Both the position numbers and the translations under genes were made by a program. A stretch of 35,766 nucleotides of DNA from a virus. A model generated the notes under the pieces. The model did no database searches and was not told where the DNA came from. It saw nothing but the letters and a program-made list of their open reading frames with translations. Of this stretch, positions 23,637 through 32,350 are shown in pieces; positions within the stretch are counted from its first letter, which is position 1; each line of letters starts with the position of its first letter. The DNA lies in the IMG/VR virus record IMGVR_UViG_3300032050_000412, positions 1 through 35,766 of that record; one strand, given 5' to 3'.

Positions 23637-24191
23637 ATGGCAACTTGTTTGAATTACAACTGCGAGGCTCTTGGCGATCACGAAGTAGCCACGTTGACCT
23701 GTAAAGGTCCACGTCCTGCCGGTATTTCCGAAGTAGTCCTCATCCTTTGCGGTAACGACCTTACCGATCCTTCAGATGGAACTGAAGTAAACGCTCTTAT
23801 CGCTGCTGGCGATGCAAAGCTTGTCCAACAGATCCGCATGGGTATCGGTCAGGGTGAATCTACCTTGTCTCCGAAGACCACTGCTTGCGGTCTGCCTCAG
23901 ACTTTGTACATCACCTATTCAGGTAACATCATCGACTATTCCTGGAACACAACCAACTTTGACTTTTGGACAACCTTGTCTAGCGGTTACACCATCGCAG
24001 GTGCTATCGCTCGCCTTTGCCCAAAGACTGGATTTGATGATGAGTCAGTTTACTTGGATGGTGAAATCGCTTTCACAGGTGGAGCTATCATCACTGATAC
24101 TGATGAAGAGCCAGCACGTTTCGAACTGACCTTTACCTACAAAGGTAACATCAGCTTGATCCCAACACCAACAGGAGTATTTAGCGCATAA
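23637..24191 (+). CDS. Probable major tail protein
   Basis: The 184-residue beta-rich protein begins MATCLNYNCEALGDHEVATL and has its own promoter and leader. Its codons favour the C/T-ending forms also seen in the major capsid gene, a sign of high expression. These facts and the size fit a tail tube protein. Against it, the gene lies after the tail-tip genes instead of before the tape measure. A highly expressed decoration or adhesin protein is the alternative. Confidence 0.6.
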   Translation: MATCLNYNCEALGDHEVATLTCKGPRPAGISEVVLILCGNDLTDPSDGTEVNALIAAGDAKLVQQIRMGIGQGESTLSPKTTACGLPQTLYITYSGNIIDYSWNTTNFDFWTTLSSGYTIAGAIARLCPKTGFDDESVYLDGEIAFTGGAIITDTDEEPARFELTFTYKGNISLIPTPTGVFSA

Positions 24192-24202
24192 TCAGTGGAA
24201 CT

Positions 24203-26416
24203 ATGACCAGAGGCATCTTGCTGATGGCGTGGGGAAAAAGGGGCTATGGTTTCATGGCCCACAACCTCGCGGTTTCCATTAAGCATCACAGCCCTGGCAT
24301 ACCCATCCACCTTATAGCTACCGAGAAGGTTCTGAAGGAGGTCACTGACCGCTCTATGTTTGACAGCATCGAGTTGTTGGATGGCGATCCTTCAGATCCC
24401 GGTAGGTATAAAGCGGATATTTACGAACTGACCCCATTCGACTCCACTTTGTTCTTGGATGTCGATGGCATTTGTTTGAGACCTGTCGAGGAGATGTTCG
24501 ATAGGTTGGATGCTTCGGGCGCATATTATGCGACCTTCATCAACGAGGTTTACGATGTAAATAGTCCTAATATCCTACCACAGATGTGGTGGGCTTATAG
24601 GCAAGACATTTGGGACCATTGCTGTTTCGACCATGAGACCAAGTTCCCAGCCACTCAAAGCTCGATTCAATACATAAGGAAGTGCGATAAGACTGCTGAG
24701 ATGTATAGCATCTTCAAGGCTGAGATGGACAGTCCGATACCTTTGGAGAGGCTTAGGAATAAGTGGGGCGGTGGCCAGCCTGATGAACTATATCTGAACA
24801 TTGCACTGGCTAGGATGGGGGAATGGCATCACATTGGTGAGGCTTCGATGTACTTCGGAAACACTTCAGCCAAGCGACCCCATGAGATTGCAGAGGTTTA
24901 CACTTTTTTAAGTTTGTTCGGCAACCGTTCCAACATCAAGCCGATGTATTGGGAATACTACGACCGCATTCTGATGAAGATTCAGTCGGGTCGAGGTCAA
25001 CGGCATAATTTCAAAGGTCATATATTACGAAGCGACAAGATTGCCAACATAAGTTCGCCCAAGACCAAGGTAGTACCTCCGACCATTGCCAAGATTGGCG
25101 ATAACAATCGGACTAAGCTTCCTGGTAAGGTGGCTTTATTTACAAGCTACTTTGAGCAGCAGTATGGCGATAGGCAGCGTGAACTGAGGCAGGCGATGAA
25201 CCTGAACTGCGACTGTCCCAGCATTGATGTGATTTATAATCTTGGCAAGAGTTGGGAACATCCGAAGGTGATAAATGTCGAAGGTTATGACCGCCCAACT
25301 TACACAGATTTTATCAAAGAGATGCAAGCGGTCGAGGCGGATTGGTACATTTTAGCCAATACCGATATTTACTTTACCACCGAAATCGAAGACATCAAAT
25401 CGCTTCAGATGGAGGGTAAGGTACTTTGCCTAAGTCGTTGGGATGTGCTTCATAACGGCAACAGCAAGCTATTCGATTATGAATGGACCCAAGACACTTG
25501 GATATGGAAAGGCAAGCCCACAACGCTTAAAAATGTGGATTTCACTATGGGTCTGCCTGCCTGTGATAACCGCTTGGCTTATGAGATTGCTCAGGTGGGA
25601 CTAAAGCCGATAAATCCAAGCAAGGATATCAAGACCTATCATCTTCATCTAACCAATAAACGAAGCTACAAGGAGCGCGACAGATTGCCTGGCGCGACCT
25701 TGCCAGTTCCACCGACCAAGGCTGATTTATACAAAAAGAAGAGGTTACTTATTAAGCAGCCGGGTAAAGTGGGTGACTTATTGATAGTTCTACCTATTGC
25801 CAATTGGTACAGTGAGCGTGGATTTGATGTATTTTGGCATTGTCCAAAGCAGTACCATTCCTTGCTGGCTTATGCCGATTATGTCCAGCCTGTCGAATCC
25901 GACCGAGGCAATTACGATAGGGTGATTGATTTGAGTTTCGGATTGGACCAAAAAAGTCCAATTCACTACCGATGGATCAAGGACCGAAGGAATGTGGACA
26001 GCTTTGTCACCTACAAATACCGATTGGCAGGAGTGCCGCTGACTGAATTGAGAAACCTTAAATACAAGCGAAATGAAATATCTGAAATGGCCCTTTGTGA
26101 TGCTTTGGGAATTGATAGTAGTAGGCCTTACCATGTCGTTCACAGTAGTAGTGACTATGGGAGTCCTGCTGATATTCTGGTTTCAGACAATGTGGTCCGC
26201 TTTGAAAAGGTGGGCGATTTCACAATTTTTGATTGGCGGAAAGTCCTAGAAGGGGCTGCTTCCATCCATTGCATAGATTCAAGCCTGGCAAACTTTGTGG
26301 ATGCAATCGATACCAATGCCGAGCTTCACTACTATATAACCGATAAGGTTCCGCAACAATCGGACCGAACCATACTGACTAAAAACTGGCAGCAATATGA
26401 TATGGCACGAGTTTGA
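24203..26416 (+). CDS. Three-domain glycosyltransferase
   Basis: This 737-residue protein appears to hold three sugar-transfer domains. Residues 1-290 are GT8/GT-A-like with a DxD metal motif in LFLDVDGIC (D86, D88) and a WGGGQPDELYLN acceptor-region motif. Residues 305-500 are a second GT-A-like fold (WYILANTDIYFTTEIED). Residues 515-737 look like GT-B of the heptosyltransferase kind (LLIKQPGKVGDLLIVLPIAN, then CIDSSLANFVDA). It lies just after the major tail protein gene, so virion proteins are likely targets; host envelope glycan is the alternative. No signal peptide or membrane helix is visible. Confidence 0.75.
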   Translation: MTRGILLMAWGKRGYGFMAHNLAVSIKHHSPGIPIHLIATEKVLKEVTDRSMFDSIELLDGDPSDPGRYKADIYELTPFDSTLFLDVDGICLRPVEEMFDRLDASGAYYATFINEVYDVNSPNILPQMWWAYRQDIWDHCCFDHETKFPATQSSIQYIRKCDKTAEMYSIFKAEMDSPIPLERLRNKWGGGQPDELYLNIALARMGEWHHIGEASMYFGNTSAKRPHEIAEVYTFLSLFGNRSNIKPMYWEYYDRILMKIQSGRGQRHNFKGHILRSDKIANISSPKTKVVPPTIAKIGDNNRTKLPGKVALFTSYFEQQYGDRQRELRQAMNLNCDCPSIDVIYNLGKSWEHPKVINVEGYDRPTYTDFIKEMQAVEADWYILANTDIYFTTEIEDIKSLQMEGKVLCLSRWDVLHNGNSKLFDYEWTQDTWIWKGKPTTLKNVDFTMGLPACDNRLAYEIAQVGLKPINPSKDIKTYHLHLTNKRSYKERDRLPGATLPVPPTKADLYKKKRLLIKQPGKVGDLLIVLPIANWYSERGFDVFWHCPKQYHSLLAYADYVQPVESDRGNYDRVIDLSFGLDQKSPIHYRWIKDRRNVDSFVTYKYRLAGVPLTELRNLKYKRNEISEMALCDALGIDSSRPYHVVHSSSDYGSPADILVSDNVVRFEKVGDFTIFDWRKVLEGAASIHCIDSSLANFVDAIDTNAELHYYITDKVPQQSDRTILTKNWQQYDMARV

Positions 26417-26627
26417 CATTACTCTAAGCGATAAGAAGCTTGATGAGATGGGAATTGACAAGTTCACGGAAAGCAAGGCTATGGTTGCTCTAGACAATGT
26501 TTATTCATTCCACAAGTCTTATAATGAATCGAGCGATGAGGTTACTTTCATCATGTTTATGAATGGTGACACTATGCAGGTCAATTGCTCCTATGAAACC
26601 ATGAAAAAAATAATGCGATGCAGATAG
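26397..26627 (+). CDS. Small hypothetical protein in the glycan cassette (76 aa)
   Basis: Overlaps the glycosyltransferase end by 20 bases and the methyltransferase start by 10. The sequence is acidic and helical (KKLDEMGIDKFTESKAMVAL) with a short beta part (DEVTFIMFMNGDTMQVN). Two-sided overlaps support it as a real gene. No family is recognised. Confidence 0.55.
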   Translation: MIWHEFDITLSDKKLDEMGIDKFTESKAMVALDNVYSFHKSYNESSDEVTFIMFMNGDTMQVNCSYETMKKIMRCR

Positions 26628-27256
26628 CCCAGCACCTGATGCCAAACGGCATGGGAGCGCATAACGACTTCAGAGATGCCATCACCGAACTTATCAAAAC
26701 CAAGAAGCTTGAAAGAATTATTGAAACGGGCAGCTATCTTGGCGAAGGAACTACCCAAGGCATTGCTAATGCTTTGGTGGGAGATGAGCAAGTCTATTCT
26801 ATCGAAGTTAACCCACGCCACTATGAAGCTGCAAGGAAAAGGCATCGTAATTCGATTATCACTTTCCTGCTTGGTCTATCTGTTAAGCGTTCTGATATTC
26901 CCACTGATATTAGTTTCGATGTTCCTGATGATATCGTTATTGACCATCTTGACCATAACAGGGACATTCTCTATAGACAAGAAGTGAGCTTCAAGGTGCC
27001 AGATGAGATGCTTCATTTCGCCTTGGCTAAATTGGACTTTCAACCTGATCTGGTTATCTTGGACAGTGCCGGTCACATGGGATTGATAGAGTTCAAGTAT
27101 TTAATGGAAAGGGTAGAACCTGGCTTTTATTTGGCTTTGGATGATACCAACCATGTCAAGCATTACCATACTTGCGAGAGTCTCAAGACAGTCGATTGCG
27201 AACTGATATGGCAGACTGAACAGGGCTTTGGTAGCCGAATCTATTACATCAAATGA
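26618..27256 (+). CDS. SAM-dependent methyltransferase-like protein
   Basis: The 212-residue protein has a class I methyltransferase core: motif I RIIETGSYLGEGT (residues 33-45), an acidic strand end in VYSIEVNPRHYEAA (E63), motif IV-like LVILDSAGHMG and a late FYLALDDTNH strand. It is close in pattern to enzymes that methylate sugars in glycan clusters, and here it lies between two glycosyltransferase genes, so it may cap a virion-attached glycan. It is not similar to DNA methylases (no DPPY). Confidence 0.7.
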   Translation: MQIAQHLMPNGMGAHNDFRDAITELIKTKKLERIIETGSYLGEGTTQGIANALVGDEQVYSIEVNPRHYEAARKRHRNSIITFLLGLSVKRSDIPTDISFDVPDDIVIDHLDHNRDILYRQEVSFKVPDEMLHFALAKLDFQPDLVILDSAGHMGLIEFKYLMERVEPGFYLALDDTNHVKHYHTCESLKTVDCELIWQTEQGFGSRIYYIK

Positions 27257-28026
27257 GATACGCCTTAACAATAGTTTACAACGCCAAGCATCATCTGCTT
27301 AACAACGGCTTTGCTGAAAAGATGGTTCAGATGTTTGACAAGTGGGTGATAATCGAAGGCTTCAGCAGAAACGGTGGTTCTACAGAGTGGTGTACAAGCA
27401 TCAGACCGCCACATCAGTCTACGGATGGCACTATCGAGACTTGTCAAGATTTGGCAAGTCAATATCCGACCAAAGTCATATTCCATACATCGGCTCAAGG
27501 TTATGCTTCCAAGGATGACCAAGTAAACAAAGGAATTGAACTACTGCAAGGCAATCCCGATGGATGGCTTTGGCAGGTCGATTCCGATGAACAGTGGACT
27601 GAACAGGACTTGACCGAGGCTGAAAGTATGCTTGAAATAGGCTCGAATGTAGCTGGAGGCTTTCAGTTTTATCATTATCTTTGCAAGGATAGTGATGGCA
27701 AGCAGTTGGTGGGGAAAGGATCTTGGGGCGATAACATCGTAGCGCGATTGTGGTGGTGGCATGGTCAGAAGTTCAAGACCCATGAACCTGCAATCATGCA
27801 CGGACAGGATGGCATCAAGTTCCTACCGCAGAAATTTCATCATTACTCTTATGTATTCGAGCAAGATGTGGAATTCAAAAGCAAGTATTACAAAGGCTAC
27901 AGACCAGTGCTATCTAATTGGAGAATGCTCCAACAGAAGCGGTTCAATTACCCTATACCTGCCAAGACATTGCTCGGAAGCGGCACATCGGTTGACCTCA
28001 CTAACTCTTATATAACTACGCTATGA
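27253..28026 (+). CDS. GT2-like glycosyltransferase (257 aa)
   Basis: Begins MRYALTIVYNAKHHLLNNGF; residues 105-114 read GWLWQVDSDE, with the D-x-D (D110, D112) of GT-A enzymes, and GGFQFYHYLCKDSDGK follows. A segment near 160-200 (WGDNIVARLWWW, FLPQKFHHYSY) resembles the acceptor side of family 2 members. It overlaps the methyltransferase gene by 4 bases (ATGA). It is probably the second sugar transferase of the cassette. The exact donor and acceptor are unknown. Confidence 0.7.
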   Translation: MRYALTIVYNAKHHLLNNGFAEKMVQMFDKWVIIEGFSRNGGSTEWCTSIRPPHQSTDGTIETCQDLASQYPTKVIFHTSAQGYASKDDQVNKGIELLQGNPDGWLWQVDSDEQWTEQDLTEAESMLEIGSNVAGGFQFYHYLCKDSDGKQLVGKGSWGDNIVARLWWWHGQKFKTHEPAIMHGQDGIKFLPQKFHHYSYVFEQDVEFKSKYYKGYRPVLSNWRMLQQKRFNYPIPAKTLLGSGTSVDLTNSYITTL

Positions 28027-28097
28027 AAGGATGTTCATCATGCGGTGGCTCAAAGCCAAGGACTAGACCTAAACCGCCCACTAAACCAAAACAATAA
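28023..28097 (+). CDS. Tiny Cys-pair basic protein (24 aa)
   Basis: ATG 28023 overlaps the previous stop as ATGA, and its own TAA (28095-28097) overlaps the portal start as TAATG. The product begins MKGCSSCGGSKPR and continues as a Lys/Pro-rich tail. The perfect packing on both sides and the CxxC-GG-SKP pattern, which I recall from small proteins in other Bacteroidota phages, support translation. Function is unknown; it might also serve translational coupling of the portal. Confidence 0.6.
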   Translation: MKGCSSCGGSKPRTRPKPPTKPKQ

Positions 28098-29992
28098 TGC
28101 TAACAGCTGAGCAGTTATCCTATTTGGTCGATGAAATTACATCGATCCGCAACAAAGGGAATAAATCAAGAGGCATTTCATTACTTCGCCAAGATGAGGA
28201 AGTAACACCGAATATACCTGATTTCTTCCCAGGCTATGTGTTATCCGTGAAATGGCTTGACCAGATACTTATACATGCTCAGAAGGGAGTGTTTCCGGGG
28301 TTATTGTTTGCTAAGAATGCGCCGAACCAGACTCCCAAGGAGTTTGAATATGTTCGTGCCAACTTCAAGCAGACTACCTTACAAGTCTTCAAGGATATGG
28401 TCGATACTTATGGCCGTGCCTATCATGAGAATAATTGGTCAATCAGTTACACCCCTGATGCGGACCAATATGTAAACACCGATACCACTTTAGCCAAGTA
28501 CCTTGATCAGGACTTTCCTGAGTATGGCAGCTTGGATAACTTCGTGTTCACCTTCCTGCCTCCATTGAAACTGATGGATGCAATGGGAGTAGTTGCGGTT
28601 ATGCCATACGAACTCGATACCGTTGAAATCGAAGGCGAAGAAGTGCTTAACCCTGATGAGTTGGTTGAGCCTTACACCAAGTTCTACCATACTACCAGAG
28701 TCTTGGCATTCGATGAGGAATTCGCCATCATAGAGAGTGATGAACGCTCCAAAGTAGAATACAATAACAAGGAGGTGATGGATGGAATCGTTTATCTGAT
28801 ATTTGACGATGAATGGATTTACAAGGCTGTCCAAGTTGGCAAGAAAGTAGATTATCAGTTTGAGCTGGTGCCTTACTTCAACCACGCCACAGGTATGCTT
28901 CCTGTTAAGCGTGTTGATGGTATCTCGATTCAAATCGATGAGGTAATGATGCAGCAATCTCCATTCCTTTACGCTACGGATGTATTGGATGAGGTTCTTT
29001 TGGATGCCGCATTGCTTCGTGGCATCAAGCCAACCTGCACCTATCCTTACCGGGTGATGATTGGTGACCCTTGCCAATTCCAAATCAGGGTGGATGGCGA
29101 GAATCTGACTTGTGACGGTGGTTTCCATTATCGCATGGATGGCTCCAAGACTATCTGCTCGGAGTGTAGCGGTTCAGGTCTTAAGGACAGGATAAGTCCT
29201 TATGGCACCTTGCTTATCAAGCCTCAAACCAATACTTCCCAAGGCGATAACATCAGCCCCGATTCGGCTATATTCTATGCTGCACCATCGACTGAAACGC
29301 CAAGGTTCTTGCGAGAGGAAATTGCTTATAACATGAATCAAGCCTATGAGATTCTACACCTCAAGAAAACAAATAACAAGGTCCAAGGCGGTGAAGGCAT
29401 CACTGCAACAGAGGCGGCATCAGACCAAAAGGCACTCATCGCTGGAATCAAACAGAACTGTATGCAGCTCTTTGATATGTATGAGTGGTGCGTTAACATG
29501 GTTGGATTGATGCGCTATGGCGAGAACTATCGCCAGCCTGTAATCAAGCGACCTGTGAACTATGACTTCTATTTGGAGTCGGATTACTTGGCTCAGATTA
29601 ACGAGGCTATCATGGCCAAGCAGCCACCGTTTGTTATCCAATCCATCATCTACAAATACCTTCAGACCCTTTACTATCCCGATGTTCAAGGTCAGCAGAT
29701 TTTCAACCTTATTAGCCAAGCCGATAGGTTGCTTACTATGACTTTGGATGAGATTAATCTGAAGCTTTCCAAGGGATTGGTAGATAAGTGGGAGGTTGTT
29801 CTGCATGATTCGGCTATCAACTTGGTGAACGCTCTTATGATGGAGAATCCTGCATTCTTTGAGCAGGACTTCGACACCCAATTGGCTCAGTTGATAGAAC
29901 GCGCCAAGAATATTGCTGCCAGTATTCAGTTGACTACCGCAGCACCCTTCAACGCACAATCATTAGTTAGCAATATTGTAGCTGGCATCTAA
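28097..29992 (+). CDS. Portal protein
   Basis: The 631-residue protein shows the portal pattern: an N-terminal region SVKWLDQILIHAQKG, an alpha/beta wing with repeated VYLIFDDEWIYKAVQVGKK, and a C-terminal clip and stem (EEIAYNMNQAYEILHLKK, then DYLAQINEAI). The next gene is MuF-like, as in many phages. It has an unusual inserted Cys cluster (LTCDGGFHYRMDGSKTICSEC, about residues 335-355, then CSGSG) that may bind zinc. It would form the dodecameric ring through which TerL packages DNA. The ends overlap the neighbouring genes. Confidence 0.8.
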   Translation: MLTAEQLSYLVDEITSIRNKGNKSRGISLLRQDEEVTPNIPDFFPGYVLSVKWLDQILIHAQKGVFPGLLFAKNAPNQTPKEFEYVRANFKQTTLQVFKDMVDTYGRAYHENNWSISYTPDADQYVNTDTTLAKYLDQDFPEYGSLDNFVFTFLPPLKLMDAMGVVAVMPYELDTVEIEGEEVLNPDELVEPYTKFYHTTRVLAFDEEFAIIESDERSKVEYNNKEVMDGIVYLIFDDEWIYKAVQVGKKVDYQFELVPYFNHATGMLPVKRVDGISIQIDEVMMQQSPFLYATDVLDEVLLDAALLRGIKPTCTYPYRVMIGDPCQFQIRVDGENLTCDGGFHYRMDGSKTICSECSGSGLKDRISPYGTLLIKPQTNTSQGDNISPDSAIFYAAPSTETPRFLREEIAYNMNQAYEILHLKKTNNKVQGGEGITATEAASDQKALIAGIKQNCMQLFDMYEWCVNMVGLMRYGENYRQPVIKRPVNYDFYLESDYLAQINEAIMAKQPPFVIQSIIYKYLQTLYYPDVQGQQIFNLISQADRLLTMTLDEINLKLSKGLVDKWEVVLHDSAINLVNALMMENPAFFEQDFDTQLAQLIERAKNIAASIQLTTAAPFNAQSLVSNIVAGI

Positions 29993-30939
29993 TGGCAACG
30001 ATTAGTGAGCTGATAGCTGAAAAAACGCGGCGGCTCACCACCGTTCCTGATGAGTATTTGACCGAGGTCGAGAGGGCGCAGAAGAAACTGTTTCCTCAAA
30101 TCGTTGATATCCTACGCCAGCTGACTGTTGACTCGGCAGGTAACTTGGTTCTAAACGCTTCCAATCTTGCCTTGGCTTCCGATGTGAAAGAGTTAGTTCA
30201 GCAGATTTTGGCTGATTCGGAATACATCGGAGCGGTTCAGACCTATGCCAGGCAGATGGGTGAACAGGCCAAGGTCAGTGATTCTTTGTTTGCAAAGACC
30301 TTTGATGATTATGCGACTACGGCAGTCAGTCAGCAGCTACTCAGAACCACGCAGCGCAATGCGGTTGACTTGCTTGTGAATGCCATCGGTAATCAAAGGT
30401 TCGCTGATGTGGTGCGTGAGAATATCGAAACGGCTATCAGTTCCAATGCTGGCTTTACCGAGACTGTTAAACAGCTTCAAACAATAGTTACAGGCGATGA
30501 TGAGGTGGATGGGAAGTTGCTTCAGTATAACAAGCAGATTGCCCATGATACCTTTGCCATAGCCGATAGGAACTACACTTCGGCAGTCAGCGAAGAGCTG
30601 GAAGCGGAATGGTTCTTTTATTCAGGAAGTGAGATTGAAACTACAAGGCCTTTCTGTGCTGAAAGACATAATCAATACTATTATTACAAAGAAATTGAAT
30701 TGTGGGGAGAAGGCAGAAAAACACCACCTTTAAGACTACCTGATTCATCAGGAGCATGGGCTGGTCAGATTCCTGGCACCAACTCATCCACGATTTATTC
30801 CTATGCAGGTGGTTACAATTGCAGACATTCCATCATACCGGTATCCATCAGGCGAGTTCCTAAAGCAGTAATATTGGAGGCGATAAACAAATATGGATTT
30901 GAGCCGAGCGCGGTCGAAACGGATTTGCTAGGATTATAA
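29992..30939 (+). CDS. MuF-like head morphogenesis protein
   Basis: The C-terminal third has the MuF signature: TTRPFCAERHNQYYYYKE with the Cys-x-x-Arg-like element, then GAWAGQIPGTN and GYNCRHSIIPVSIRRVP. The N-terminal 200 residues are helical. MuF proteins associate with the portal and are packaged in the head. It overlaps the portal stop by one base (TAATG). It ends just before the minus-strand terminator at 30938-30960. Confidence 0.85.
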   Translation: MATISELIAEKTRRLTTVPDEYLTEVERAQKKLFPQIVDILRQLTVDSAGNLVLNASNLALASDVKELVQQILADSEYIGAVQTYARQMGEQAKVSDSLFAKTFDDYATTAVSQQLLRTTQRNAVDLLVNAIGNQRFADVVRENIETAISSNAGFTETVKQLQTIVTGDDEVDGKLLQYNKQIAHDTFAIADRNYTSAVSEELEAEWFFYSGSEIETTRPFCAERHNQYYYYKEIELWGEGRKTPPLRLPDSSGAWAGQIPGTNSSTIYSYAGGYNCRHSIIPVSIRRVPKAVILEAINKYGFEPSAVETDLLGL

Positions 30940-30960
30940 AAAGCCACCTTACGGGGCGGC
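30938..30960 (-). terminator. Minus-strand terminator of a tiny antisense gene
   Basis: On the minus strand, GCCGCC (30960-30955) pairs with GGTGGC (30948-30943), with one G-U, around a 6-base loop and is followed by TTTTT (30942-30938). On the plus strand the stem has an A-C mismatch and no T-run, so it acts mainly against transcription from the right. It fits the end of the minus-strand gene at 30992-31081. Confidence 0.55.
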
Positions 30961-30991
30961 AAGCAAACAACCAAACGCGATTCAAATATAA

Positions 30992-31081
30992 TTAAGTAAT
31001 AATCCACCACCAAATGATGATGCAAATACTTACTGCTATAGGCCAGAAGCAGCCTTGGAATTTGTCTTTATTATCTTCCAT
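30992..31081 (-). CDS. Candidate tiny antisense membrane peptide (29 aa)
   Basis: On the minus strand, ATG at 31081-31079 opens a 29-codon frame: a charged N-terminus MEDNKDKFQ, then a strongly hydrophobic single helix rich in Ile and Trp (FWPIAVSICIIIWWWII). A hairpin plus T-run terminator lies 32 bases after its stop, and upstream there is a near-consensus box TATAATTG (minus strand, near 31090). It lies in the only sizeable gap of the head operon. Such peptides in phages include toxins, lysis proteins and exclusion proteins; which applies here is unknown. A longer frame to 31243 exists but overlaps the real gene on the other strand. Confidence 0.4.
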   Translation of the reverse strand: MEDNKDKFQGCFWPIAVSICIIIWWWIIT

Positions 31082-31118
31082 GCCACAATTATAGTTATAA
31101 AACAGTAATTTTGTTAAG

Positions 31119-31126
31119 TATATTTG
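31119..31126 (+). promoter_or_regulatory. Late promoter before the 31145 gene
   Basis: TATATTTG is identical to the boxes at 23551 and 32330. It lies 18 bases before ATG 31145, so the leader would be about 12 bases. It is divergent from the minus-strand unit that ends at 30938. Confidence 0.5.
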
Positions 31127-31144
31127 TATAAAAATCACCCCTTT

Positions 31145-31441
31145 ATGGATCATCTGAAGAAAGCCCAAAGCATGAAGACAGGTCGGGTAGCGATGCTTCC
31201 ACCATCCATCTACAACAATCCAATCAGGATGGCTAATGGTCAATGGGTGATTATTGAAACGCCACCCGATATCGTGCAGGTCAGTCCTAACCGATTCGTG
31301 ATACTTGATACTAACCAGACCGCTCCTGCCGAGCCGACTGTAGATACCCTAACTTCGGAGCAACCGATTGCCGAAGCCCCAAAGAAAAGAAATCGGAAAC
31401 CAAAACAAACTACAAATGATAGACCTGAAGCAGCTGAATGA
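31145..31441 (+). CDS. Hypothetical head-region protein (98 aa)
   Basis: ATG 31145 is chosen over TTG 31124, which falls inside the promoter box. The N-terminal part is short and beta-like (MANGQWVIIETPPDIVQVSP) and the C-terminus is basic and disordered (KKRNRKPKQ). It overlaps the scaffold-like gene by 26 bases. Short proteins with such tails occur beside scaffolds and may be head assembly factors. No family is recognised. Confidence 0.6.
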   Translation: MDHLKKAQSMKTGRVAMLPPSIYNNPIRMANGQWVIIETPPDIVQVSPNRFVILDTNQTAPAEPTVDTLTSEQPIAEAPKKRNRKPKQTTNDRPEAAE

Positions 31442-32276
31442 GTTCGCAGGTATCGAAGCCGAAAACTTCGACCAATTTAAAGAACAGTTCCAAACCAAAT
31501 TCGTACTTAAAGAGAATGTCGTAAAAGACCCCGACTTGACATCAGCCATAACCGGTAAGGTGATGGGTAGCCAAATGACCAAGATCAGGCAGATGTTCAA
31601 GGAGGAAGGCATTGAGATAACCGAAGAGGAAACCAAGACCATTAAGAAGAATGAGGAACTGTTCCAACTGGGAATGAACAAGCTCAAAGGAAACTATATA
31701 AACCAGATTGAAGATGTCAAAAAATCCTCCGCACTCGGGTCAGATGAACGGCTCAAGGAATATGAATCGCGTATTCAAAAGATTGAGAAAGAAAAAAACG
31801 ACATTAAAGCAGCTTGGAAAAGCACTGGCGAAGAGTTTGAGAAATACAAGTCCGACATTTCCACCTCAATGAAGCAAAAGGAAATCGATTATAAGGTTTC
31901 CAAAGCGAAAGAATCCCTGAAGCTACGCGCCAAGATTAACGAAGCAGAGCGAGCAGGATTTGAGGCAATCCTTAAAAACCGCCTTAAGTTCGATATGGAT
32001 GATAGCGGATCACTGGTCATAATGAATGGCAACGGTGAGCGCATAAAGTCCAAGGTAAAGGCAGGCGATTTCATGCCAGCCGAGGAAGCCATGCAAGAGA
32101 TAGTCAACGAGCTTGGCTTGGGTGAATCAAATCCTCATGCTGGCAAGGCTGCTCCACAGGTTCCGTTGACTAACCAAGGCTTCGGACTTAACAACCGCAA
32201 TCCTCGCCCTATGCCGAACCAACAAGCTCCAGCGATGGCAGCAGGTAAGCGCATCCATCCGAGGGCTTCAAAATAA
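31416..32276 (+). CDS. Probable capsid scaffold protein
   Basis: ATG 31416 begins MIDLKQLNEF; frames before it overlap the other gene. The 286-residue protein is largely charged coiled coil (about residues 60-190, with KKNEELFQLGMNKLKG and YESRIQKIEKEKNDIKAAW), and the C-terminal tail is Pro/Gln/Asn-rich and basic. Gene position between MuF and the major capsid gene is where scaffolds are found. No protease gene is recognised, so it might leave the procapsid by another route. It ends before a strong terminator. Confidence 0.7.
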   Translation: MIDLKQLNEFAGIEAENFDQFKEQFQTKFVLKENVVKDPDLTSAITGKVMGSQMTKIRQMFKEEGIEITEEETKTIKKNEELFQLGMNKLKGNYINQIEDVKKSSALGSDERLKEYESRIQKIEKEKNDIKAAWKSTGEEFEKYKSDISTSMKQKEIDYKVSKAKESLKLRAKINEAERAGFEAILKNRLKFDMDDSGSLVIMNGNGERIKSKVKAGDFMPAEEAMQEIVNELGLGESNPHAGKAAPQVPLTNQGFGLNNRNPRPMPNQQAPAMAAGKRIHPRASK

Positions 32277-32301
32277 TACGGTTTGAATTGAATATAGTGG
32301 A

Positions 32302-32327
32302 GGCTGTGAGAAATCACGGCCTTTTTT
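32302..32327 (+). terminator. Terminator between scaffold and capsid genes
   Basis: GGCTGTGA (32302-32309) pairs with TCACGGCC (32314-32321) with one U-G, around a GAAA tetraloop, followed by TTTTTT. It stands directly before the capsid promoter, so the capsid gene can be made at its own level. Confidence 0.85.
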
Positions 32328-32329
32328 CG

Positions 32330-32337
32330 TATATTTG
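32330..32337 (+). promoter_or_regulatory. Major capsid gene promoter
   Basis: TATATTTG lies 2 bases after the terminator T-run and about 97 bases before the capsid ATG. The initial transcript region resembles the one after 23551 (both have CAAC then GGTGC). The -33 element would fall in the terminator hairpin, so a normal -33 TTG is not present. Confidence 0.6.
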
Positions 32338-32350
32338 CCAACGGTGCGAA

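Noticed and set aside
28490-29128. 212-codon minus-strand frame
   Set aside because: It lies wholly inside the portal gene on the other strand and is a shadow of its codon use.
29420-29959. 179-codon minus-strand frame
   Set aside because: Also antisense to the portal gene, with no motif, promoter or packing of its own.
30992-31243. Full 83-codon minus-strand frame
   Set aside because: Its first part is antisense to the 31145 gene; only the last 29 codons after an internal ATG look like an independent peptide.
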